The notes: a model not told the origin generated them from the letters alone. A stretch of DNA of 64,000 bases from Oscheius dolichura (GCA_932521035.1 OW051493.1:620001-684000), one strand, 5' to 3'; positions 22,501 to 32,008 are shown, counted from the stretch's first letter. A program made the numbers and translations.

Positions 22501-24113
22501 TTATTTAGACCTTTAAAAAGCCTTTTTCAGCTCATTTTCTCTAATTTACCCGAAGATTTGAAGGAGGAATACAAAATAGTGGAGAGTATAATCAAGTTTG
22601 ACGCTGAGCCGGCGGGAAATTCAAAACGGATCATTGAAAATCTAATGTCGGACTTCTATTTCGGATATTTGAATATGAAATGGCATTTGGATCTACAGAC
22701 GGTGTTTATTGAACTGCCGATAAAGACAGGACTACCAGAGGAGGAGACAATCCCGCTGAATTTGATACAATCTGTTAGTTTACTACAGTATTCCCTGGGT
22801 AAATGCCCATTTCGGAAAAATGCGCCGTATTACCGTAATTCAAGCTTCAAATTATATTATTTTTCCGCTTTTCTTGTAGCTTACAGCCTGCTCTATACTG
22901 AGGATAGAAAAAAATTGGAAAAAAATAGCATAAAACAGGAGAAAAATACAGTTTTGTGAGATATTGTATTGGAGCGCGATTACTGGGCGCCTTTTTGGTT
23001 TTCGCCTATTTTTCGCTATTTTACTGTATTTTTTCTCTAATTTTACGGGTTTCTTGTTTTAAAAATTAGTAGAAACTCTGGAAAATTCATTAAAAGGCAG
23101 TTGAAAATTTAAATTGTCACTGGGGCGCGCTTACACCGTGTCATTTCAAAAATGTTCATTTTCCCGGGAAAATTAGATTTTTTTGCAGGATTTGAATCGA
23201 ACCATGTTCCCCTGCCGAAATAATGATCCAAAATTCTTGGCTGCTGATTCTCTGGTCTATGCGGCTCTTCTGAAAAATGCCAGCTGTGCTCCTGACATCA
23301 CTGTTGACCCGGAGGAGGAACTTCCCCTTCTCGGGGACCAATCCACTTCCCTACAGAAGAAAATTATTACAAAAGAACGGGTAAAAAGGGAAGACTGCTC
23401 CCTGATCGTGGTAGCAAGCCTGATTGACAAGCCAAATAACCTGGGAGGTCCGTTTTTCACCCCTTTTTCTCAATTAGAACCGAAAATTTAGGTCTCTGTC
23501 GAACTTCAGAGATTTTTGGTGTGGAAAAACTGGTCCTGGCCGATTTGATGATGGCAAATGACACCGGATTCAAGGCCCTGAGCATGTCTAGCGAAAAATG
23601 GCAAAAAATGGAAGCGGTAAGCTTTTTCCCCGGCATTTTTTGGAGCATTCGTATATTCTCCCAATTTTGTACGTATTGCGTACGTAATTTTTCCCCTGAC
23701 GCGCTACTGTAATCCGGAGCCATTTTATTCAAATTTCAGTTTTATGGACCATTTTTTTCCTTTTTTATTTTCAGTTAATTATTCAGGTCCGTCCAGATGC
23801 TCTACTACCGTATCTTGAAAAATTGCGAGCTGATGGCTATACCGTAATCGCTGCAGAGCAAACCACCGACAGTATTCCATTCCAGCAATTCCAATTCCCT
23901 AAGAAAGTTGGTTTCTATATTTTCTTCAATTTTTCGCTAATTTTTCAGTGTGTTCTTCTGATGGGAGATGAGAAAGAAGGCGTCCCTACGAAGCTCTTGA
24001 GGGCGGTGAATCAAACGGTCGAAATTGAGCAACTGGGACAGACCCGCTCGCTGAATGTCCACGTTACAGCCGCCCTCTTTATTGCCAAATACGCCGAGCA
24101 GGTGCTTTGCTGA
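4523..24113 (+). CDS. TARBP1: TARBP1/Trm3-family tRNA (guanosine-2'-O-)-methyltransferase, 24 exons
   Basis: SPOUT (SpoU) methylase expected to methylate the ribose of G18 in the tRNA D-loop with S-adenosylmethionine. Exons: 4523-4635, 4679-4803, 5494-5612, 5657-5848, 6310-6448, 6489-6624, 17231-17327, 17368-17532, 18354-18489, 18554-18714, 19052-19197, 19235-19309, 19466-19592, 20489-20650, 20696-20928, 21022-21247, 21292-21444, 22068-22145, 22399-22488, 22531-22773, 23189-23447, 23492-23616, 23775-23906, 23949-24113, giving about 1198 aa. A long helical-repeat N-terminus is followed by the catalytic domain: motif 1 SLIVVASLIDKPNNLGGLCR, then EKWQKMEA and VRPDALLPYLEK, then VLLMGDEKEGVP, and motif 3 QTRSLNVHVTAALFIAKY with the Ser-Leu-Asn-Val SAM-knot residues. 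Intron 6 is 10.6 kb and holds antisense genes. Exons 5 and 6 have the least certain borders. No frameshift is needed. Confidence 0.9.
6715..6795 (+). repeat. tRNA-like fragment with B-box-like sequence
   Basis: A GC-rich stretch contains GCGCCTTGGCCGGCCGACGC followed about 35 bases later by GGGTTCGAGTTTC, which resembles the T-arm/B-box of a tRNA gene. I could not pair a 7-bp acceptor stem, so it is a tRNA-derived remnant rather than a working gene. Confidence 0.35.
7079..7172 (+). repeat. Direct repeat, left copy (partner at 15537-15632)
   Basis: About 95 bases beginning with an AAAAATTATCGGTTCGAA motif and ending TTATAACCAAGTGA recur at 15537-15632 with only a few differences and in the same orientation. 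The two copies enclose the nested Srh, kelch and kinase genes within one intron. Confidence 0.75.
7375..7440 (-). pseudogene. Fragment duplicating the Srh C-terminal TM7 segment
   Basis: Just past the stop codon of the nested Srh gene, the minus strand reads SSYVFTYKPYRRF, a near copy of SSYVLTYKPYRQF from the last helix of that gene (about 7560-7630). It is too short and unspliced to be functional. It probably derives from a tandem duplication or a lost neighbouring paralogue. Confidence 0.55.
7446..9838 (-). CDS. Nested serpentine chemoreceptor, Srh-like
   Basis: Seven-TM receptor of the nematode Str superfamily, expected in the plasma membrane of sensory neurons. Exons on the minus strand: 9838-9767, 9726-9615, 8401-8258, 8219-7780, 7742-7551, 7514-7446; 342 aa, the usual Srh size, with no internal stop. 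Start MNVTTSNINPYFNPQ, then hydrophobic helices, a long fourth exon with two helices, and the family's terminal YKPYR signature at the end of TM7 followed by a short basic tail. The 37-base intron between exons 4 and 5 is short but phase-consistent. The gene lies entirely inside intron 6 of TARBP1 on the opposite strand. Its own intron 2 has been expanded to 1.2 kb by two inverted-repeat elements. Assignment to Srh rather than Sri or Str rests on the PYR ending and overall layout. Confidence 0.75.
8521..8919. mobile_element. Inverted-repeat element (about 400 bp) in the Srh intron
   Basis: Sequence around 8562-8653 (GTTACATATGATTCGAAAG and neighbours) recurs inverted at 8757-8855, and the outer ends AAATAGGGG and CCCCCTATTT also pair. 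This is a MITE-like fold-back structure without coding capacity. Confidence 0.65.
8989..9563. mobile_element. MITE with about 95-bp terminal inverted repeats
   Basis: Left end TAGTCCGTTTCCAATCTCGG and right end CCGAGATTGGAAACGGACTA are exact inverted copies. The match continues for about 95 bases, through GGCTACGG(A/G)ACCTTTTCCC and ACGCTCGCGCTACG. It is flanked by TA. It sits between exons 2 and 3 of the Srh gene. The internal frame (8974-9435) is not protein-like. Confidence 0.85.
10225..10577 (-). CDS. Small two-exon coiled-coil protein or N-terminal fragment
   Basis: Exons 10577-10451 and 10406-10225 give 102 aa beginning MATNPSEANVHPLIV, then a leucine/charged heptad region (IGRIGRLEAENRELKGKME) and a second helical stretch rich in Arg/Glu (EEMKRLRRETED). 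The second half resembles in position and style the coiled exon (13165-13247) that precedes the nested kelch gene. Fragments of that kelch gene lie immediately upstream on the same strand. I read it as the detached N-terminus of a coiled-coil/kelch gene, either still expressed as a short protein or a relic. No family name can be given. Confidence 0.4.
10615..10770 (-). pseudogene. Kelch-gene fragment (copy of about 12975-13120)
   Basis: Sequence starting ATTTCTCCGTTGAGA and running through the stretch encoding the first kelch repeat is a diverged copy of the exon at 12758-13134. Several indels break the frame, and the order relative to the other fragments is scrambled. Confidence 0.65.
11545..11690 (-). 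pseudogene. Kelch-gene fragment (copy of about 12230-12355)
   Basis: This piece copies the part of the last kelch exon encoding the repeat with AIGGYQGGK. It shares ATAGATTTCATTGTCAAGGA and flanking bases, then diverges at 11680 into GC-rich sequence. It is frameless and isolated. Confidence 0.65.
12006..12052. repeat. Perfect-stem palindrome beside the kelch 3' end
   Basis: CCATACATGGGC and GCCCATGTATGG pair across a short inner hairpin (CGCCCGAAATTGGGCG). It lies about 75 bases beyond the kelch stop codon on the minus strand, so it could form a transcript hairpin there. Confidence 0.6.
12125..13247 (-). CDS. Kelch-repeat protein, 5'-truncated, nested in TARBP1 intron
   Basis: Three phase-consistent exons: 13247-13165 (coiled, Glu/Lys rich), 13134-12758 and 12638-12125. 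They encode about five kelch repeats of a beta-propeller with the di-glycine marks IAGGW, YLFGGF, WVFGGDDD, IISGGW, LIGGNGK and IYAIGGYQGGK, each followed by spaced Tyr/Trp residues. The C-terminus is CDYKP. No start codon is found: the 5'-most exon begins at an acceptor, and upstream sequence turns into a copy of the kinase 3' end. A BTB domain is not visible. Such proteins usually act as substrate adaptors or actin binders, but without the N-terminus no role can be assigned. It may be a recently decapitated gene or a pseudogene with an intact frame. Confidence 0.65.
13262..13346 (-). repeat. Copy of the kinase gene's stop codon and 3' flank
   Basis: About 80 bases including TAACTGGTTAGTTTGATG (minus sense) match 13925-14010, the end of the nested kinase gene. 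It sits immediately upstream of the first recognisable kelch exon. Confidence 0.7.
13996..15272 (-). CDS. TAK1/MAP3K-like protein kinase nested in TARBP1 intron
   Basis: Exons on the minus strand: 15272-15211, 15168-15087, 14972-14861, 14823-14700, 14662-14585, 14520-14248, 14200-14098, 14058-13996, giving 298 aa from the first Met. All catalytic marks are present: a glycine loop ARGGGGFIFSG, lysine in IAVKEF, a Glu in the C-helix, HRDIKPEN, DFGVAKD, MAPE, and a final CW....DR pair. Gatekeeper-region YVMEYVERGSL and the HPNIVHLYG motif resemble the TAK1/MAP3K7 branch, which includes C. elegans MOM-4. It would phosphorylate Ser/Thr of downstream MAP2 kinases if orthologous, which is inference. 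The reading frame stays open for another 79 codons upstream of this Met, so a longer N-terminus is likely. Antisense to, and inside, TARBP1 intron 6. Confidence 0.75.
15273..15509 (-). other. Open in-frame N-terminal extension of the nested kinase
   Basis: Upstream of the kinase Met the same frame runs 79 codons without a stop (to a TAA at 15510-15512) and includes ELTVPEVEFLIRK and SNFYNLTRKNGHDSEC. There is no ATG in it, so if translated it must be entered by splicing from further upstream. Its sequence is not recognised. Confidence 0.45.
15537..15632 (+). repeat. Direct repeat, right copy (partner at 7079-7172)
   Basis: Same orientation and near-identical to the 95-base stretch at 7079-7172, sharing AAATTATCGGTTCGAA and ACTCAAAAAAAGTTGTGG. 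It marks the other end of the nested gene block. Confidence 0.75.
15685..15948 (-). CDS. 87-codon frame, possible upstream exon(s) of the nested kinase
   Basis: The minus-strand frame starts MMKNDCFKDFIRFGNTFDHV, contains a basic region (SNRLKQRVKS) and ends SDFAMKDSKWFR. It lies 170 bases upstream of the kinase extension in the same orientation. A clean splice joining it was not found. It may be a separate small gene, an exon or chance. Confidence 0.25.
   Translation of the reverse strand: MMKNDCFKDFIRFGNTFDHVLFKAMYAVTSNRLKQRVKSVLVSIPCSFFSILFRGKLTRRSVILRVEQKISPQILSDFAMKDSKWFR
16323..17194. mobile_element. Tc1/mariner-like non-autonomous element, 872 bp, 230-bp inverted repeats
   Basis: Ends CAGTGGTTATCAAAAGTTTA and the reverse of CAGTAGTGGTCAAAAGTTTA are flanked by TA dinucleotides at 16321-16322 and 17195-17196, the Tc1/mariner insertion signature. 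The inverted repeats run about 230 bases at about 95% identity. The outer motif CAAAAGTTTATAAA is repeated again at the inner edge of each arm (about 16505 and 16998). The central 430 bases hold no transposase domain I can recognise. The element lies 37 bases before TARBP1 exon 7. Confidence 0.85.
20030..20260 (+). repeat. Dispersed repeat with TCTG microsatellite core (inverted copy at 51785-51945)
   Basis: It contains CTATTAAAGCGCTATGGTGT, a run of GTCTGTCTGTCTGTC, then GTCGAAACGGATAACTTTGA. The reverse complement of the same order is found at 51785-51945. It lies in TARBP1 intron 13. Confidence 0.7.
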
Positions 24114-26494
24114 TAGAAAATCTGAGTAATTTATTTCTTCCTTGTTGTTGTCTGTTTTTTAATGAATATTTTAATTTCTCCAAAAAAAGAACGCAGGCAA
24201 ATTAGAAGAAAACGAGAAGATGAGTTATAAAGCTACCGTAAAACCGCAGAAATCAGTTTTATTCAAGAAAAACGGGCGATGATCTTCTTCTCCTAATATT
24301 ATTTTTTTCTTCTTTTCAATTGAGAAAAAGGGTCTTGAGGCAGAGAAGGTAGAATGGCTAGAGCTGGCGACTCTTTTCCAGTGTTCATGAAGTAGGAACT
24401 GTAATTTGCCCTGAATACAATGAGATTAATCCGGGAAAAAGAACTAACCTAACTCGGCGATATTCCCTCTTCAAATTCTTCTTCTAGTCTGTCTCATTTA
24501 TCGAGATAAAGGAGCGAGTTTAGTTCCATCGTTCCATTAGAAGTGCTGACCTTTTCGCCAGTCCACGTGGGTTATCTGAAATTGGTTTTCTTTGAATAAT
24601 ATCAAATAAACACCGAAGTACTGTATACCTGGGCTAAGCATCCGATGTCCAAATAATCGAGCCGAAACAAGAACTGAAAAAACAAAGAAAATCCTCCAGT
24701 TTTTATTAGCTTCAACGGGAAATTAAAAAGAAAACTTGAACTAACCTCACAATCCTCTCGGATCTGGCAATTGTTAACTTTGGCCCACTTTAGTCATGTC
24801 TGTTTGGCGCCATAGCTGTTCCGCTGTGGCTTTTACTCATTTTCCCATCTTCTTCTTTCCATTGAAAATAAAAGGATGAGCTTATTTATGAAGCTGAAAC
24901 AGGCTATTTTAGCAGAATAGATCGGGAACCGAAAGAGGATTTCAAGAAATCTCGCATTTCCTAAATAGAACTGCCGTAAAACTTATTTTTTCTCAAAAAT
25001 TTTGCTTTTTCCTATTGGAAACCCAATAAAAGTGCTTTCAAATTGGTTTGCTAATTCTTTCTATGAAGGGTATCAAAATTTTTAGACAAAAAAGGCCGTA
25101 AAACTGTATAAGGAGCCGGGGGAGACGAGAACAAATGGGGAGAATGCCGCCAAGCGGGTAGGATCCAGTCATTTTTGGTGAATCATCCGAAATGTCGGCA
25201 ATTGGAGAACGGGCAGCACCTAAAATTACGATGAATTCTACCAGAATAAGGCAAATTTTTGTGAATTTTCGCTACGGGGCCCTAGACAAGCAGACTTGAC
25301 TACAGTATCCGCCGATTTATCCCGGCAGATGGCAACGGCCGTCTTTCTTCTTCTTCTCCCAGTTGGACTGACCCGACCACTCGCTGGAGAAGAACTGTGA
25401 AGGAATGAGCCAACCTCCAACCATTTCTTGTAAAATTGGGAATTATTCGACTTTTTCTGTTTTTCTACATTCTTATAAGGTTCAAATTTGTACAAATAGC
25501 AATATCACCACTCAACGACTAACTTCTAGAAGTTTCCTTTCTGGGAGCCAAAAAATTCAGGATCCAAATTTTTACAGATTTGTCTAGCAGATATTCTTCG
25601 CCATGGTCGATTCAGTAGGGAAATGACAAAACTCGGGCCAATCAGCCGGTTTCCGAGCCTCCAGCCTTCGAAGCTCCCGGGGGGAGAAATTTAGAAGATT
25701 CAAAATTTCCGTTACTCAAAATCGCCATGGTTGTGGTGTATAGGAAGAGCTCTGACCAGGAGACCGGGCTCCGCTTGACCAGCTCGACGAGCTCTTTCGA
25801 ATGAGCTATCGTACGACCATTCTAGTCAAGATTTCGGCCCGCGGTGCCCCGAATAAGCCCGGGAAGAGATTGGGTCTCAAAAAATACGATTCCTTTGTTG
25901 TAATAACCTTGTCCTTCCAAAATTCGCAAGTCTTTCGTGATCATTTCCTAATTGTCTGCCCACCCGGTGTGGAAAATAGAGTCCCGCCCCTTTTCTAAGA
26001 ATTATCGGTGGTTCTGCCTCCCGGCGCCGGTTGAAATCCCAGCTGGGAGGATTCCTTGGGATTTCCCCTTCAAATCTCTCAGTATTAGTTTATTTTTCAT
26101 AAGTACAATGACTCGATCGTTTATATTTTAATGATATCTTTTATAATTTGTTAGTGGAACACCGGAGGGTAATAAATAAGGACTCTCATTTAAAAATCAT
26201 ACGCTTCGTGTTATCCCGCCGTTTCTCGTCTTTGCATATTGGATGGTCATAATTCTTCGAAGGTATTTTCCCGCCCGTTCGACTGCTATTCTCTATTCTC
26301 TCAATTTATCCATATGTATTAATTGTCTGAAGAATATTTAAAAAGAAATCTTTTCCTTTTCCAGTTCCGTGGATGTTCCTCCTCCTTCTCGTGAGTAATT
26401 GGACTCAATTCACAGCTAGCGCCGTCAACTAAAACTAGAGAGAACTAGAGAGAGAGACACGGCGGAAGTGAAGAAGAGAAAGAGACCGAGAGAG
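24114..26494. other. Intergenic region between TARBP1 and the CPG4-like gene
   Basis: I see no splice-supported exons. 25320-25410 is a copy of the sequence found just upstream of genes A and B (about 32035-32100 and 49268-49345), including GGCAACGGCCGTCTTTCTTC. A CGCTACGGGGCCC motif lies near 25266. Around 25600-26040 the sequence is GC-rich with short open frames that lack family likeness. Purine-rich DNA (GAGAGAGA) at 26440-26495 leads into the next gene's start. Confidence 0.45.
25320..25410 (-). repeat. Orphan copy of the gene A/B promoter-proximal repeat
   Basis: The sequence matches the 5' flank of the two paralogous Ly6/ET-like genes A and B but no third gene body follows on the minus strand. 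It could be the remains of a lost paralogue's upstream region. Confidence 0.5.
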
Positions 26495-29400
26495 ATGAAT
26501 TTCGACTTCTTCGGGCCTCTTCTCATCATAACAACGACGGGCCTTTGTGAGTTTACGAGCACGAGAATTGGAGATGAGATTTTTGAGCGTAGGGGAATCG
26601 CTCTAAAAACAGCCCTCCAGATCGCTTCAGGACCAGGAAATATAGGCAAAAAACTCCTAGGGGAATTTTTCGAGTCCGATCCCCTGCACCCGTAATGTCT
26701 CGACAGGAATATCATCTTTATTCAAAACTGTTACAAAAGCTGTGACGCCTTTATACCTTTGTCCTGCCGAGACTTTACGGGTGCAGGGGATCGGACTATC
26801 CAGGACTGGGCTGGGATTTTCCATTTCCCATGGCTCCTGACTATTTCAAGACTCCGTTGTGGGACCCAATTGAGTAAATTGACTATTTCTACAGTAATCT
26901 AGGGTCAAAAGAAGGGGAAAAACGGGGGAGTGTAATTCTCTAAAATCCACGAAATTTCCATCGACAGTGGATTATAGCGGGTTCAGCCCATTTTCGATCC
27001 AAAAGCTTAGGATTTACCCTGCTGTGGCCTCCAAAACTGTGGAATGCCCCGTTTTCTGGCTGCAAATTTTGGGAATGCGCCCTTTTTAGCCCCAGAATTG
27101 TTCTTTTCTCTTTATTCTGCATAAAAATTCGCCTTTTCAGGTGGTTTATCCTCGGCTAACCTTCCAGGAGGAGACTGCGTCGAGCCGTGCATCAGCGAAA
27201 TGCAGCGAGTAAGCTTTCCGTTTAGAAAAATGAAAAGAAATGCGATATTTAAAACTTCATGCAAGATCCCAATTGATAATATCCGGTTCACTTTGATTTT
27301 TATAAGAACAGTAAAAACTAATAAAGTTGAGTTTCAGTCCCTGGAAGAAACCCCGATGCTCCAGCAAGAACATCTCGGCCAGTTGTCGTTTTCTCAACTA
27401 ATTGGAGCCAGTCATAATAAGCATGTCACCGAGCAGAGCTTTACAGCCATTTGCAAGTGAGTCACACTTTCGGGGAACCCATTTTTAACAAGAAAAGGGT
27501 GGAAAGACTACTCGGTCTTCGACAGACCGCTCCCCTGCACCCGTAAAGTCTCGGCAGGACAAAATTATAAAGGCGCCACCATTTTGTAACTGTTTTGAAT
27601 AAAGACGAGTCAACTGCCGAGATTTTACGGGTGCAGGGGGTCGGACTATCGAGGAGCGAGCTGAAAAAAAGGAAACCCCGGGTCTTGTCGGGGACAGGAT
27701 GGTCTTACGAGGATTTTCGAGCCTTTCCCCCAAAAAATTGCCTCTAACCTTCCATTTCAGAGCCTACATCACTGTGGATGCCTGTCTGGAACAATGTGAG
27801 AAGACCTCGGAGAATTCGGGAAGGATTCGTCAAACCTATGCTGGAATACGGTTTATCTGCGTCGAGCAGAAGAAAGGTAACCAAGATTCCTTACAAATTT
27901 CCAAATTTTTGAAAATTCCGGGCTTTTCTCAATTCCCCCCAGCTGTCTGCTTCATTTAGTCCCCGGGACTAAATGGTTTTTGACTCGAAAATCTGTTTTG
28001 GCCGCCGCCAAAAGAGAGATTGGGCTAAAAACCAAGTGGAAAACACTGACTGTTCATATTTTCCCCTATACGATTAAATTTCCCGAAGAAAAATTTCAAA
28101 AATAACAAAAGTGTAGGATTTCCCGCCGTCTTGAGATGTCTAATCGGGTTGATTAGATCGTTTTGCCGCACCCACGGGGCTCATAAATGTTCCGACCCTG
28201 ATAAATGAAGATGGCCCGCCACGGCTAACTTGACAAATTTGGTGTTTTGATGTGACACGGGGGGAGAGGGCATCATTTTTTTTAGATTTATAAGTCAGGA
28301 ACAAAATGGGGGACGGAAAATGGCAGCCGAAGTATGCCGAATACCGAAAATTTCCAATTTCCCGCGAAAATAGCGCGTGGTTCCCTTCAGAACCCAAACT
28401 TTTGCGTCCTGGCCACATTTTTCTAGGGGTTTGGGGAAAATGTTGCCAAAAAATAGCTTGGGGCCGGGAAATAGGGACCGACTTATGTGGAATTCTTTTG
28501 TGGCCCTAAAAATTTCATTTTCCCCAAAAATATGGCGCGATTCCCCCCAAACCCCAAAATTTGGGGTCCCGCTACATTTTTTAGGGTTTCAGGAAAAATC
28601 GAGACAAAGAATCGGCAGAAAAGGATGCAGAATTAGAGGGTATCCAGGATTCCTTCTGTAATGCCAATTTTTCGTCTTACGGTCGGAAAATTTGTCCATT
28701 TTTGGGAGTTTTTGGTCTTTTTGGAGGGTTTCCCAGCCGGTTTTCAAAAAAAAAAAATTTCATCCCGCTTCAGGCCAAGTTTAAAATCCCCACGTCATTA
28801 TACATTTCGTTTGGCCTCTGTTTTCACCAAAAACTACAGTAACCTCCGATCTTCCGTGGCCTAATGTTACACGCGGTGCTTACGTATTTTTCGTTAGCAG
28901 ATTACGAGCTGTCGTGATGTGTGACGGAAGCCTAATAAATCTGCGTTGACAGACGAGAGAGCAATTGCCCACCTCGGGCAAAGAGGGGGACAAAATATTC
29001 TCCCCCCAATTGAAGGAGTGCATCTCCCGCCGTCGATTAGCCGGGATAATAAGCGAAACGCTGAAAAGCTAGGGGTCGTATCCTCTATTCATTTTATTCT
29101 AAAATGGTCCTGCCTGGAAAACGGTACCCAAGACAGATGGAGAGATGGAAAATGTCGTTACCGATTAATTTGAGCTACAGTAACCCTACAAACCGAATAA
29201 GGACCAGTAAGACGCATTTTTGGTGAAAATGAACCGGTATTGTGCTTTTTCGGGAAAAGTTGCCTATAAACTTGTTACAGTACCCCAGATATTTTAGACT
29301 TTGTGCACCGGAAAATCGCAAAGTTGGTAAATATGCACCGCAAATGCGCCTTCCTGGAGCCACCCCGGTTTTCGACCCTAAAAGTTCCATTTTTCGTTTA

Positions 29401-30652
29401 AAATGAAGCCTATCCCAAAAAGGTAATGAAAATATATTGAATTTTTCAGAATTCTTCTCGTCTCTTCCCTGTTTAGCCAGGTAAGTTCACTTTTTTCTCG
29501 ATTTTTCTTCATTGTCTCCCCTCCCGAATGATCTATTTTGCCTCTCCTCTTCTTTCCCACCTAGCCCGTTCCTGACCCCGCGTGATTTTTCCCAGCTGCT
29601 CATTGTTTTACTCACAGAGGCGCATTGCTTATTCATTACGCCTTTTGAAGGGTTTACTGCGCACGAATAGAGTAGGGGGACCGAGGGGCACCCTCTCCAG
29701 AGGGGGGAGCGGAGACGCCGAGGACAAAATACCCTAACCCGGGACGGGAAAGGGATCAACCACAGGATATTGAGCCCCAAATTTGTTGAACTTACTTCGC
29801 TACAGGACCCGTTTAGTGAGAAATGACTATTCTTACAGTAACCATGGTTCAGTACGCGGAAAATTAAATTATTTTGCTCCGAGAATTTTATATATTCTGT
29901 TTGGTTACTGTAAAATATTATGTTTTGGGTCCCCGCAACGAAAGCCATTTTTAACTTGGTTTCCCTTGGGATTCCAGCTTTTTTCCACTGTTTTTTTTAA
30001 TCTTTTCCCGCCCTTTAAAGGGTAACCCCATTTTCAGGCAAGAATCCGTCGCCATGGAGCAATGTCAACGCCAAATAAATGAGTCCCTGGTGGCCAGTAA
30101 TCGGTTCTCTTTGACTGTTATGAAGAAAGAGCATCATAATTTGAGGAACCACTTCGAAACTCTTTGCAGGTGGGGTTTTATTGGATTTTTTTGGGGAGCT
30201 CTATTTTTGGAGAGGTACACCTTGATATTCATAGGCATACTGTAGCTATAAATGACCGAAAAAAAGGGGACAACTGGACTATTTTTCCAGAAAATTGGGG
30301 GCAATGATCGAGTGCGTCGAACCGGTGACGAGACAAGGCTGCGGCGACCAGGCAGCCGTCATGATGCTCAAATTCATAACTGTCGGGTTTAGTAGGTCAG
30401 TTTTCCCTTTATTTGCCCTAACAATGAATGAATTGTTCCAGTTTTGAGCAGCTCTACTCCCAGTTGGGGATATCTGACCAGCTGCCGGCTTCCTGTAAAT
30501 CCCTGCTCTCCCTGAGACGACGGATGCCGAGTAGCCGAAGTGGCGGTATCTCACAACGACAAACCGACTTTTTGACCGGATTTTCGGCTACATTTTCACA
30601 GTTTTTCGTACTTTTTGCTCCAATTTTTACGTATTTATTAATGTTAATATAA
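26495..30652 (+). CDS. Secreted cysteine-rich protein, CPG4-domain-like
   Basis: Eight exons: 26495-26546, 27141-27208, 27338-27456, 27761-27876, 29450-29480, 30038-30169, 30291-30395, 30442-30652; 277 aa. A signal peptide (MNFDFFGPLLIITTTGLCG) is followed by a region with regularly placed cysteines (DCVEPCIS, ACLEQCE, FICVEQ, LPCLA, EQCQRQ, TLCR, ECVEP, GCGDQ, SCKSL) separated by helical stretches, then a hydrophobic C-terminus (FSATFSQFFVLFAPIFTYLL) suitable for a GPI signal or membrane anchor. The Cys spacing resembles nematode chondroitin proteoglycan 4 (CPG4) domain proteins, but I identify this by pattern only. Two copies of one palindromic MITE family lie in introns 1 and 3 and a different one in intron 4, which is 1.57 kb. 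Confidence 0.6.
26674..26796. mobile_element. Palindromic MITE, family P1, copy 1
   Basis: TCCGATCCCCTGCACCCGTA at the left pairs with TACGGGTGCAGGGGATCGGA at the right. The inner arms CTCGACAGG and CCTGCCGAG also pair. It lies in intron 1 of the CPG4-like gene. Confidence 0.85.
27526..27646. mobile_element. Palindromic MITE, family P1, copy 2
   Basis: Same family as 26674-26796: CTCCCCTGCACCCGTAAAGT at the left and TTTTACGGGTGCAGGGGGTC at the right. It is in intron 3 of the same gene. Further members: 47217-47325, and half-sites near 45285-45310 and 55411-55436. Confidence 0.85.
29195..29362. mobile_element. Palindromic MITE, family P2, degenerate copy
   Basis: The arms AAGGACCAGTAAGACGCATT and AATGCGCCTTCCTGG pair imperfectly, with GTGC(A/T) motifs inside. 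The best-preserved members are at 30719-30905 and 34215-34415. Confidence 0.6.
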
Positions 30653-30718
30653 AGTATTAGTGGTTTACTTGAAATTTTACAGATGACGGTAGCCAGAAAG
30701 ATAAAAAGAATACCCAGG

Positions 30719-30905
30719 ACGGCAAACCAGATTCGTGCCAGTAAAGCGCATTTTCGGGGAAGCGTGCCGTCTTTGCGCTTTTTCGGTGCAATAGGTCTAT
30801 CATCTTATCATACTGTATTTCGTATATTGGAACTATCGCACCGAAAAAGCGCCAAGGCGGCACACGCCCCCCGAGAATGCGCCTTACTGGCCTTTTGCCG
30901 TCCTA
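30719..30905. mobile_element. Palindromic MITE, family P2
   Basis: GGCAAACCAGATTCGTGCCA leads into CAGTAAAGCGCATTTTCGGG. The inverse, CCCGAGAATGCGCCTTACTG, closes the element, and CTTTGCGCTTTTTCGGTGCA pairs with GCACCGAAAAAGCGCCAAGG inside. It lies between the convergent CPG4-like gene and gene A. Confidence 0.85.
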
Positions 30906-30948
30906 CAACTGTTTGTTCGATGTTTATTTTCTCGTCTGAACACAAAAT

Positions 30949-32008
30949 TCATCGAACGGAGAATTCGGTCTCTTCCTTCTGCTTCAATTCGGCCGCTTCC
31001 TTCCTCAAAATGTCCATCTCCTGGGCCAATATCTCTATCTGTCGCATCTTCTCTTCGATTTTCTTCTTTTGCAGGAAGAGAACACCAGCCACAGCCAGGA
31101 GCAGCAACAGGATGACGGCTGCCTCGGTGCCGAGCGCCGTGTAGATCGTACTGGACTTGACCATCCCCGGCTGGCTACACTTTCCACTTTCTGTGCTATC
31201 TTTCAGTCTAAAATTTATGGATTACAGTATTTTATAGAAAACGGGCTACCGGTTATAAGCAGGCGTTGGATTGCCTCCACCTTCATTCTCCCCAGTTTTG
31301 GTGATGGTAGTTGCCGCCGTTCCTGTACTCGTAGTCGTGGTACTCGTCGGAACTAAAACATCATATTCCCTGTAAAATTAGCCAGCTTACGGTATCCGAA
31401 TTTCTCCCGGAGCACTTCCAAGCCGCATTGGATCAGGGCCTTGCCGGCCGGATCACTCGTCCACTCTTTCATGGTCAGCTGCGTCTAGAAGGGAATAAAT
31501 GAGGCTATCGTCTTTTTTCTTTAAAAAAATAGAGCTGCCGTAAATTTGTCTCTTCGGGACCAGAGAAATCGAAAATACCGATCATTTTGGCTCAAAAGGT
31601 CCCGGAGGGAATTGTTTACAATCCGTTACAGTAACCCTATTTTTTGGAAAAGAATTATATCTACATCTACGGTTACTACCTACATATATGATCTTCGGCT
31701 CCTGATTACAGTAATCCCGATAACAATAGCAATTGAGCTGTGACGAGGTGTAGACGCAGCCTGTTTCCTTTGTAGCCGAACTTCCCAAAATGGTAACAGA
31801 CGTCATGTTACAGGGTAACTCACTCAATATAGACACTGTACAGCCGGATGAGTCAATCTAAGGATATTGGAGAGAGCTTGGATAAGAAACTGACCACATG
31901 GACGTTTATAGTTCCCCCATTCCAGTAGAATGCTCCCATGGCGCATTTAATCTGAGCAGAGACAGTTCGACCGAGGGAGATGAGCAGAAAGAGGAGGACG
32001 GTCTTCAT
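30949..32008 (-). CDS. Ly6/ET-like type I membrane protein A
   Basis: Five exons on the minus strand: 32008-31895, 31857-31684, 31484-31391, 31352-31250, 31207-30949; 247 aa. In order: signal peptide MKTVLLFLLISLGRTVSA; a small cysteine domain (IKCAMG, SGCTVS, LPCNMT, ETGCVY) ending NCYCYRDYCN, like Ly6/three-finger or nematode ET modules; a helical segment CGLEVLREKFGY; a Thr-rich stalk (PTSTTTTSTGT); a TM helix AAVILLLLLAVAGVLFL; and a cytoplasmic coiled coil (KKKIEEKMRQIEILAQEMD). It is paralogous to the gene at 46410-49260 exon by exon with identical intron phases, and more distantly to 50853-52679. Function unknown; the architecture suggests a cell-surface receptor or adhesion protein. 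Confidence 0.75.

Noticed and set aside
26425-26715. Minus-strand 96-codon frame overlapping the CPG4-like first exon
   Set aside because: It is an open shadow of the signal-peptide exon and a palindromic MITE; no splice continuation.
28140-28864. GC-rich open frames in intron 4 of the CPG4-like gene as a nested gene
   Set aside because: Composition is repetitive (AAAATTTCCCC-like), frames overlap on both strands, and no acceptor/donor-consistent exon or domain is seen.
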